From Rhizophagus sp. LPA8_4_AMF (lineage: Eukaryota > Glomeromycota > Glomeromycetes > Glomerales > Glomeraceae), in NCBI GenBank assembly GCA_021464525.1, contig JADRCO010000840.1, positions 1 through 25,734 of the forward strand: a DNA stretch of 25,734 nt, in the 5' to 3' direction. The notes beneath the pieces are model-generated. The model saw only the letters and a program-made list of their open reading frames with translations, was not told the DNA's origin and did no database searches. Below, in pieces: positions 17,983 through 25,734 of this stretch. Position 1 is the first letter of the stretch. The number at the start of each line of letters is the position of its first letter. A program made the position numbers and the translations under genes.

Positions 17983-18423
17983 TAAAAGTGCGTAAATGAT
18001 TATTAAAAATTATCGGTTGTTCAAAAGAAAACAATTGTCTAACTGCTAACAAGAAACGAGATAACCAAAACGATGGATAATTATAATATCAGGTGACGTG
18101 AATAAACGTTGTACTACAGTGATCTTCTTTACACATTTTTTATTTTTACTTTTATTGTACTAACTACACAAGATAAGTAAAAACCCAACCCTCGAGAGAA
18201 TCGTCCTGCCTATTATTTATCAAATACACTAGGCATAACCTGTACTGTCTAATCCCAGTGAGAAGTAGAAGAACCAGACTATAAAACAACGATATAACAT
18301 ACTACCAACTTCTTTGCACGTGACTGAAGCATGATTTAAATTCTATTGGCCTAATTTCACGTGGTGATCTACATTAATTAACCAATAAAATAATCTTAAA
18401 TTTTCACGTGATATAAGCAAATT
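17983..18423. promoter_or_regulatory. Upstream region of SKA3 with three CACGTG boxes
   Basis: CACGTG occurs at 18317-18322, 18358-18363 and 18405-18410, three copies in 94 bp. ATTGG at about 18343 and CCAAT at about 18382 are interleaved with them. This is far above the chance rate in AT-rich DNA. The boxes lie 335-430 bp upstream of the SKA3 start and immediately before the decayed retroelement ORF, so they could belong to either. Regulation by a bHLH factor plus a CCAAT-binding complex is inference. Confidence 0.4.
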
Positions 18424-19708
18424 TTGTACGATATAGCTGATAAAAAGAATGTGATTGTATTCTTGCTAAAGTCTAAAACAAATCTCTTACTAATAGCTAG
18501 TGACAACGATATATATATAGGAATAAATAATAAAATAGAAGAAATTATTGATCTATTCATTCATAATTCAAATAATAGACGGAGATTAGATAATGAATTT
18601 TATGTAGAACTATTATTTATAGAAAATTGGTAAAAGTTATGAACAATCGTTTGGGTATCTGCGATGCTAATGAACTTAATTCAATAGATAAGATCAAAGA
18701 CGAATTAAGAAAATTTAATAACGATAATAAAATAGTGGATACAGTAAGACAAGTATGTAATATAGTAACTGAAGATCTAATAGTAACAGACTATAATTTA
18801 TATTGGGAGAAAAATTTACTTACGGGCGACCTCAGAGGATGGCCAAAAAGCGAACGGACGCGATTTACAAGAATGAAAATTTAAATTATGGGAACATGGA
18901 AGATTTATTTTATTACAATTTCCGACAAGAAATTTACTGGAGTAAATCATTAAATTTCCTTATTAATGAAAACAAATATAAGAAATCGCAATGTAGTGAT
19001 AAAGACACAAGAGAACGTGCATATTAAATTAAAAATTTAATCAAAGAGTTACCGACATACAGTGTTTTACATTCAAGACGAACTAATAATATAGATAGCG
19101 ATATTTGTCCCAGATGTGAAATAGAAGTAGAAGAATGGTTTTATGTATGGAGATGTGAATATAATGGTCATACGATTAGAGAAGTGATCGAACAATCGGT
19201 TGTAGAATTCGAAGAAAAATTACAAGAAGAAGGATCACTTGATAAAGTCAGTGTTTTGAGGGATCATAACATAGCTTTTATACAATGTCTATACGAAGGT
19301 TTTATTAGGATATAGTAGAGAGTGGGAACTATTGTGAGGCGTATATAATAACGTTTTTAACAACATAAGTAAGGAGAAGGAAACGAAAGAGATTATTTTT
19401 GATTTGTGGTGTTTTTGTTATGACAAACTTAAACGGAGATTTGGTTCAAACGATGTGAGGAGGTAGTTAATATAGAAAAAAAGAAGGGTATTGACAGGGC
19501 AGATAAAAGGAAAAGGAAAAGTCCGGAAAGTGGTGACAGCAATGATATAAGGGAAAATATGATCAAAAACAGGATAAAATTAATAAAAACCCATAAAAAA
19601 AATAAGAAAACCACATTAAATTTGGTAGCCAGAGACAAAGCGATTCAAAATGTTATTGAGAATCGCCCAGTGAAAAGGTTTTGCCATATTATAGTTAAAA
19701 ATATATAA
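18424..19708 (+). pseudogene. Decayed retroelement-type ORF with CPRC zinc-binding motif
   Basis: A run of overlapping open frames reads as one broken gene. Segments: 18424-18633 (frame 1), 18627-18884 (frame 2), 18803-19315 in a third frame interrupted by TAA at 19025-19027, and 19340-19708 with a shift near 19434. The best-preserved part reads ELPTYSVLHSRR, then DICPRCEIEVEEWFYVWRCE, a Cys-x2-Cys...Cys finger typical of the region behind RNase H in fungal reverse-transcriptase ORFs. The tail is very basic (RADKRKRKSPE). I do not see catalytic RT or RNase H motifs, so assignment to a LINE-like element rests on style and memory of Glomeromycotina proteins. At least three frameshifts and one nonsense codon make it non-functional. 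It lies next to other repeat remnants. Confidence 0.55.
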
Positions 19709-19897
19709 ATAGTGTAGATAATAATGTAATTAGTTTAGATTACCTAGTATTAGTTTATTAAATTAGTTATATCGTTTAGTTATTAACTAGTTTAGTAATT
19801 TTTCTAGATGTTTAAACGATTATGTAATCTTTTGATTCAAATAATTAATAAACGTATTACTAAATTTAAAAAAAAGTCCAAAACAAAGCATTTACTT

Positions 19898-21783
19898 TCA
19901 TAAAATTAGAAATTGCTTTGTTACACCTTCATTTATTGTGCTAATATTCTGAAACTCGTCAGTTTCATCTAATACATCCTCCTCATTTTTCTTCGAGTTC
20001 TTCTTCGAGGTTCATGTTCATTTCTAAACGTTCATTATATGGATTTAGAAAGTTCATCAATTCCTGTACAAAAATATTCAAAACAAAAAATGCATTTTAA
20101 TCCCATATTTATGAAACACTGGTCATGATAGGCATGTCCACAAGCTAAAATCTTTCCATGTGCAAATAAAGGATTTGTACATTGATCCCAATCACAAAAG
20201 TCGTCTTGACTAGGCGGATGTGAAGTATGATATCCGGAAGGTAAAGCCCCTTTAGAAAATCCTTTAGTAAGTGGTGGAAAAAATATATTTGCTTTTTAAT
20301 CTTTTTACCCTCAGTTTTAACCCTCCATTTTCTTCTATCAATCCACAACTTTTCAAAAAAGTCTAGAAGAAAATTGCAGTTTGTAACCAGCTTATTTTTA
20401 GTATAAGGATACGATCTGGTTGCTGAAAAGGATCGTGCAAAATCATTTTCATGATGATCAATAGAAATTGCTTGATTTTTGAACTTGTATGACGTCGTAC
20501 AAGGCTGTGAAAATTTTCAACAGGATATTTTCTCTAAGTTAATTATAGGATGTTGACAATTACACAATTTTGAATATCTGAGATAAATGCTAACATAAGA
20601 TTATTGTAACTTTTGCGTAAAGATCTTAGCATTACTGTCCAAAGTCGAAAAATTGTTCCAAGATATTCTTCAAAATGAAATTTTCCACGAAATAAATTGG
20701 AGTAAATCTCTAAGGATGCCGGTACTAGATTATCTAACAAATCAACAAAGTTTGATATCCAACATTTTTTGATTGATTAAATCGTGAAACAATATATTCT
20801 TTAACCAAAATCCATCCTGTATTTGATAGGTAGAGAAGAAGATAAATCCTCCATGGTTTTGGTTTTGCTGCCAAATTGCGTTTTTTACCAAATACTTCTC
20901 TATATAATTGATTGAAAAATGGATGAAAGAGTAAGAAACATGTTTCTCGAGTATTTAATGAAACATTAAGTGGACCAAGGATTGGAACTGTATGTAAAAT
21001 ATGGTCAGAAACTTGAGACTGTATTCCCAACTGCATCTTGTTAAAATAGCTCGTCTAATGTAAAGTTGCCCAGGAAAATCAGCAGGTACTGGAATGATAT
21101 AATTGTATAAATAAGATTGAACTTCCGGAAGTCTAAATTCAATTAATCTATATTAATGATGCATAATAACATATTGTATATACATACATACCCGGAATTT
21201 ATTAAGGGCTTTTAAATAATCATCTGTATTTTTAAGATTTGTTGGAATAAAGTCAATGAGTTTTGTAGAACTGAAACTCCTGATATGCTTTTCAGATATG
21301 TCAGCATCATACGAATAAATTGTTAATGATTCAATAAGTTCTGCTTCGCTTAATGTTGACATGTCAGTTAGTTGATTCCAAGTAATTTTTCTCGTATTAT
21401 ACTATAACTAACGTTTGTCATATTGATTTGCCAATGCATCTTTTATTATAGAAGCTTCAATACCTTTTGGATTGAGAAAAATGGAATTGGTGCGATGTTT
21501 GATGACGTGTTAATTAAAAGTGTGACCATATGTGTAATTCTTGATAATGAAGTTGTATTTGGTTGGCGTGATTCATGTAAATCGGGATAATCATCTATGT
21601 TTAATACAAAAATTTGTCAAAACTTTAAAAAGTATAAAATATAATTAATTTAGTTATTAATTAACAATGAAATAAAAATATAACTTACATTATTTAAAAA
21701 ATATTTGCGAACTGATTCCTCATACTCAGCTTCGATTTTCTGTAAATTATTGTAAACTGGTATGTTACGCTCAATCCCCAGTT
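19898..21783 (-). pseudogene. Frameshifted repeat-family gene with C-terminal Cys/His domain
   Basis: On the minus strand, broken but collinear segments span 21783 to 19898. The 5' part reads IPVYNNLQKIEAEYEESVRK, with a donor GTAAGT at about 21687 and an acceptor before DDYPDLHESRQPNTTSLSR. Next come SEAELIESLTIYSYDADISE (21362-21153), PILGPLNVSLNTRE and KPKPWRIYLLLYLSNTGW (21036-20734), LLDNLVPASLEIYSNLF (20740-20543), and a zinc-binding end FCDWDQCTNPLF...ACGHAYHDQC (about 20210-20110). An acidic tail DVLDETDEFQNIST follows. Several frameshifts separate the pieces. The style recalls a multi-copy gene family of Rhizophagus, but I cannot name it. The Cys-x4-Cys...Cys-x-His-x2-His-x2-Cys pattern suggests a RING/ZZ-like zinc site. 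Confidence 0.5.
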
Positions 21784-22778
21784 ACAGACGTTCCTGCACT
21801 AGCCAAACTCATCCCAATAGCACTTTTTGCAGCAGTTATTGCTTATTCCGAATTTCAAAGTGATGCAATACAATGACAGAGGAGCATTACTTTTTTTTAA
21901 GTTGCTCATTTGTTCGTGTATTTTTGCCTTTTGGTTGATATAATGAATCAAAAAAATTCAATTAATTTAGGATCACGCATTTCTATTATCGCAGTTTTCA
22001 GAATTCTGCTACCCCATGCAAATTACTTAATAAAAAAAATTATCCCTATGTAAGTTAATCACTAGTAGTTTTTTTCTGATACCCCAATTTCCATTCCTTA
22101 TATAATGCTTTTTATATCAACCTATTTATCACTAACATATTTTGATACATAATATTTATTCTAAAATTTCATATAGTTTATTTTTCAAAATAATTTTTCA
22201 CATAATTTTTTACTTTTATTTAACATTATGCCAATTCCCATTTTCTGCAGATTCTTTGCAGATGACTCATTAATAATTCTGTTATTTATTACTGAATGGT
22301 AAATAGAAGTCTTGGATTTTTTACATGATTACTGATTACTCAAAGTTTCTTTTCTTCTCTCTTTTGGATCCACAACTATTTTACCATATTTTTTCAATTG
22401 TTAGCAAAATTAATCTTATTACAATAATTTGGCTAGTGACTTTTGATTATATTTTCACTTTTTTTTTTATCTTATTAGATTCCTATATAAATTGTATATC
22501 TGAAATTATTTAATGAAATAATAAAAGTTATACTTTAATTATAAACTGTAACTTAACTAACTAATGCATTTTACAACTAATGAAATCCTTTCCATAATTG
22601 ATTTATCAATCAAAATGGAGTATTATATACTTCATTTAATTTTAACAGTATAAAAGTGCCACTTATTAAAGTCACGCGACATTACATAACAATCTGACTT
22701 AAATATAGTTTCTTTTTCCCTTTCTTTACACAGATCAAAAAATATTCACTCGTGATCAAAAATTTTACTTATTAAACT
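21784..22778. other. AT-rich spacer between repeat remnants
   Basis: No supported gene. A 24-bp stretch at 21985-22008 (ATTATCGCAGTTTTCAGAATT and on) recurs at 23378-23401 with one mismatch, suggesting a scrap of the same repeat family as the CxxC ORF remnant downstream. A short antisense coding-like patch at 21784-21876 (minus strand SAIGMSLASAGTSV) may be the extreme 5' end of the neighbouring broken gene. Confidence 0.4.
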
Positions 22779-23422
22779 ATGCCACCAGTAGGTAGACCAC
22801 GACAGAATAAAGGACCTTGTGCAGTATGTGGATTACAAGATAACAAAGAAATTTATAAACGGTTAAAAGATTGGTTACTCGCTGAAGCAAGTAAACATTC
22901 CCATACTGTTAAGCTTAAATTGGTGATGAGCTATGTAAAAAACATTACAATGAGTTGGTAGTTTATGATAGGCATAAAGCTAAGTCAGATAATAAAAAGA
23001 ACAATGATTTTGCATATAATACTGGAGGTGATCAAAAGAAACAAGTTTCTCAAGAGTCTAAGAGCCAAGTTGTCTTAGAACGTAATAAATATAACGAACT
23101 TTTCAATTAAGAAAAATCAGTTCAAGAGCTAATGGCTAAAATACATGTATTAAAAGCTGAATTGGAAAATACAATTCGTCTGAAATCTGATATTTTAATT
23201 TATTAGTATTGTTTATTAATTATTATTTCAATTACCAATTTTGGTTTTAATATAGAACTTAACACCTTTCGTAATTTCTTAAATGACAAAGTTCAACGCC
23301 TCGCTACTGTATGTGTTATATAACCACCAGCATCATGAACGTCAAAGGCCTATTATTAATCCTGATAGATTTGTCCAATTATCGCAATTTTCAGAATTCT
23401 GTAATGTTGTTGTTACTATGTG
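22779..23422 (+). pseudogene. Broken CxxC zinc-finger ORF of a repeat family
   Basis: The start is MPPVGRPRQNKGPCAVCGLQ, with a C-x2-C pair; later LCKKHYNELVVYDRH supplies a C-x3-H pair, so a single zinc finger is likely. Between them one A appears to be missing near 22919: the first frame ends at 22961, and the true continuation (GDELCKKHYNE) is in the next frame. A TAA at 23108-23110 interrupts a helical Lys/Glu-rich segment that continues as EKSVQELMAKIHVLKAELEN up to 23206. After a possible intron, ELNTFRNFLNDKVQRL and, in another frame, RPIINPDRFVQLSQFSEFC extend similarity to about 23422. From memory such MPPVGRPR-start proteins are common in Rhizophagus and linked to repeats. The function is unknown and this copy is inactive. 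Confidence 0.5.
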
Positions 23423-23427
23423 ATTAT

Positions 23428-23476
23428 GATTACCAGACAAATTGTCCGGGTTTTATCCAGTATTCGTCCGGTAATC
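23428..23476. repeat. Imperfect 11-bp inverted repeat
   Basis: GATTACCAGAC (23428-23438) is mirrored by GTCCGGTAATC (23466-23476) with one mismatch, around a 27-bp spacer. An inner GACAAATTGTC is itself nearly palindromic. It borders the ATCGATT-rich element and could be a relic of a terminal inverted repeat. Confidence 0.4.
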
Positions 23477-23479
23477 TGA

Positions 23480-24026
23480 TTTAGAATCGATTTTACTAAA
23501 ATCGAATCTATCAAAAATCGATAAGAATCGATTTTAAATTGATTATTGAAAAAAAATTCGAATCTATTACGTTGGTGGTAACTTTAGTCAAGTTCACGAA
23601 TTACGAGTAATGTGACTTAGATAAATAGCTTAACCTAAAAAAATATATAAAAAAGTTAGAGTTAAATAAAATTATAATTCTGGCCGGCATTATGAATTGG
23701 GCCCCGAATTATACTATTAGTTAAAATTTGAAAAAAGTAAAAATTTTTTTTTGACAAATGATATAAATCACAAAAAAAAACACGTTAATAAATATAAATC
23801 ATGAATGAAATTATAGTAGTGTTAAAAGATTTGATTTTTCATTAAAATCAGGATCAACAAAATCATAACATCTCAAATGTTGTATTTTATAGTGCATAAA
23901 ATCGATTAGAATCGATTAATCAAAAATCAAAAATCAAATCTTACAATCAAATCTTGAGATTCGATTAATCATGAGTAGTCAATTCTAGAATCGATTCTCC
24001 AAATTGCAATCGATTCCAATCCCTAG
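23480..24026. mobile_element. Possible non-autonomous hAT-like element, degraded
   Basis: Two clusters of AATCGATT-type motifs (23483-23570 and 23895-24015) flank a non-coding core. The right cluster includes the 12-bp palindrome AGAATCGATTCT at 23987-23998 and ends ATCGATTCCAATCCCTAG. Read inward on the minus strand this end is CTAGGGATTGGAATCGATTG, and dense subterminal ATCGATT repeats behind a YAGGG-type end are typical of hAT transposons. A matching left end and target duplication are not evident, so the element is probably truncated. No transposase frame is present. Confidence 0.4.
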
Positions 24027-24162
24027 ATTAACATAAATTGTATATGAATTAATCTTTAATTGTACATTCTATGCATTCAGAGTTTTCTTGAACTAAAATT
24101 TCAGCAAGTTTGCAACTTGTATAATATACTTGTGAATGAGATTGTATAATAGAAGTATTTGC

Positions 24163-24450
24163 TTATTCTTGTACTAAATTAGCTTTGTTTGTTTCTACAA
24201 ATTCTAACAAATCATTTTTTAACTGATTATCAATATTAGGTACTTCATAGATATAATCTTCATCCCATTTTATATCATAATATTCATTAATACATTCAAT
24301 CCATTGAGATATAATATTTTCAAGCATTATTATAGTTGGCCTATTAGAAGGTTCTGAATCCCAACATTTTTTCATTAAGTTTATATAACATTTTGGAGTA
24401 TTTTTTATAATTTCAGGTAAGACAAGGTGATGATCATATTCTAAGGGTGC
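24163..24450 (-). pseudogene. C-terminal fragment of a protein kinase
   Basis: On the minus strand the frame reads LPEIIKNTPKCYINLMKKCW then DSEPSNRPTI, the kinase subdomain X-XI signature (CW-x6-RP), followed by a tail typical of the expanded tyrosine-kinase-like proteins of Glomeromycotina. Upstream of about 24447 the frame is lost, and no activation loop, HRD or DFG motif can be seen within 1.2 kb. It is a 3' scrap, about 95 residues, ending at the TAA complementary to 24163-24165. It cannot be catalytically active. Confidence 0.65.
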
Positions 24451-25734
24451 TTACTTTCAGGTAATATTGGGTGCTATTTAGGGGTTGCTTATATTCAGGA
24501 CTTTATGGTATTGACCTTTATTGAAATTTGATTGTTAAATCTTTTACATTTAAATTTAATAAAACATATTATTTCAGAATCTTTTAACATTATCCTTTAA
24601 TCAAATGGTTTAAGTTTTATTTTCTACATGTATAAGATCAATATATCATACTTTGTTCAAAATGTAAAAGTCAAGTCATTTGTTAAACATATAGTACAAA
24701 TTAAATTAAATTGAAAAAATTAAATTATTCAATTTTATCAATCTTGTCAATCTTGTAAATGTGATATAGAATGGATTCAGTTAGTATATAAAATTTGTAA
24801 ACTTATTCCATCTTTTAAATGCATAAGTTACAATCTCCTAAGCTTTATATATCTAATATTTTAGGCAAAATTGATTCAGTTTTTGTCAAATCTTGTCAAT
24901 GTAACAAAGAATAGATTCAGTTACACAAAATTTAGTTTAATGTTCCACATGTTAAATTTTTTTCAAGTTTATATTTTAATGAGCCAGCTTGAGTCATACT
25001 ATATACAAGAGATTTTTTTATTTAAGGCCCTTTTTATTGCATTAAACAAGAAACTTCATTGTATTTCTTTAAATATATCTTGTAAAGAAATACATTTTGT
25101 ATTCATTTTTTTAAATATATCTTGTATTTCTTTAAATATATCTATAGATTTTATTCTTTAAATATATTATTAAGTTTATATTCTTTAATATGAGTACATC
25201 TGAGAGCTATCCTGGTCATCTGTATTTTGATTACTATTAGTAGTTATTTAGTAATTTTAATAACTAATTAATTACCTTTCAATTTTCTTAGTCCTTATCT
25301 CTTATATGAAAGGGAGAAATAATAAGATTTCATATTGTAGATGTTTGAACAGTTATCATGATATTATTGCTACTTTAACTTTTTCATTAGACAGCAACTG
25401 GAATGAGCTTGATAATACTTGGGCTGCCCATTTTTTGCATGAAGGAAGAGATATCCCTGGTTTAAAAATAAGGTGCATTTTTTATTTTGCAAAGTAAGGG
25501 TAACCCCTAGATTGATAATTTCTTCGAGATAGGGGAATTACTGGATTGGCAAACTTTGGTAACAACCCCAAGGCTCTCAATTCAGGTGCCCATACTTTGT
25601 AGTTGATAAAAGTCTGCTGATTCTGGAGGAGGAATTGGCTATCATCATGAAGTTAAACTAAATGGAGTCTTGTATTTATTAAACAGCAGTATTTAATAAG
25701 TATTAAAAATTTGTATTTATTAAGTATAAAAAAA
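24451..25734. other. Low-complexity AT region with short direct repeats
   Basis: No supported gene. Two diverged copies of a segment with CTTGTCAAT, then AGAAT(A/G)GATTCAGTTA and AAAATTTG/AAAATTTAG lie at about 24745-24797 and 24890-24935. GTATTTCTTTAAATATATCT occurs exactly at 25061-25080 and 25124-25143, with a further partial copy near 25153. A 63-codon frame at 25306-25497 has ordinary amino-acid composition (DNTWAAHFLHEGRDIPGLK) but no family that I recognise; it may be an exon scrap. Confidence 0.45.
25061..25143. repeat. Short direct repeat, 63-bp period
   Basis: The 20-mer GTATTTCTTTAAATATATCT is present twice with its starts 63 bp apart, and the intervening DNA contains a further TTTAAATATATCTTGTA. 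A decayed tandem repeat in AT-rich DNA. Confidence 0.6.

Noticed and set aside
21769..21876. Plus-strand peptide-like frame reading DVPALAKLIPIALFAAVIAY
   Set aside because: The opposite strand of the same bases reads SAIGMSLASAGTSV and lies next to the minus-strand repeat gene, so the hydrophobic plus frame is more likely an antisense shadow.
25306..25497. 63-codon plus-strand frame near the end of the window
   Set aside because: Composition is protein-like but no family or splice context could be recognised, so it is mentioned only as a possible exon scrap.
1..25734. CRISPR array, bacterial operons or integrated phage
   Set aside because: There are no regularly spaced identical repeats and no bacterial-style gene order; all real genes are spliced and eukaryotic.

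Overview
The window reads as a nuclear segment of an AT-rich, intron-dense fungus. Introns are short (mostly 50-200 bp) and frequent, homopolymer tracts are abundant, and the right third is full of decayed repeat-family genes. Those decayed genes resemble, from memory only, families expanded in arbuscular mycorrhizal fungi (Glomeromycotina, Rhizophagus-like). The organism is an inference. The encoded proteins and intron structure are read directly from the sequence.

The left two thirds (0.87-18 kb) is a compact housekeeping block, and most genes only become visible after splicing. In order they are: a GID4/Vid24 degron receptor (-); tRNA-Val(AAC) (-); a ZNF706-like small C2H2 protein with an 11-nt microexon (-); a class II eIF4E (4EHP-like) (+); the poly(A)-specific ribonuclease PARN in 14 exons (-); the TRP14/TXNDC17 thioredoxin-like protein (+); a peroxisomal Pcs60/AAE3-type acyl/oxalyl-CoA synthetase with a C-terminal AKL signal (-); the mitochondrial t6A synthase Qri7/OSGEPL1 (+); and a probable Ska3 kinetochore protein (-). 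I modelled 39 introns; in all eight protein genes the exon phases close into a full-length frame. Two introns appear to use GC-AG borders.

From ZNF706 onward, strands alternate strictly. Divergent pairs share roughly 0.7-0.9 kb upstream regions (ZNF706/eIF4E, PARN/TRP14, Pcs60/Qri7), and convergent pairs have tails 156-844 bp apart. Two neighbouring genes act on capped, polyadenylated mRNA (4EHP-like and PARN); otherwise the genes have unrelated basic functions in protein turnover, tRNA modification, peroxisomal metabolism, redox and mitosis.

The right third (18.4-25.7 kb) is a repeat graveyard. It holds a frameshifted retroelement-type ORF tail (+), a large frameshifted repeat-family gene ending in a Cys/His zinc-binding domain (-), a frameshifted CxxC zinc-finger ORF (+), an ATCGATT-rich region resembling the end of a hAT-type non-autonomous element, and the C-terminal scrap of a protein kinase (-). 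The final kilobase is low-complexity AT with short direct repeats.

I found no coherent undescribed system. The more unusual signals are the 11-nt microexon, the GC-AG introns, an eIF4E with a hybrid class II/III cap pocket, a Cys/His N-terminal module on GID4, an 11-bp perfect inverted repeat downstream of the ZNF706-like gene, and clustered palindromic CACGTG sites.
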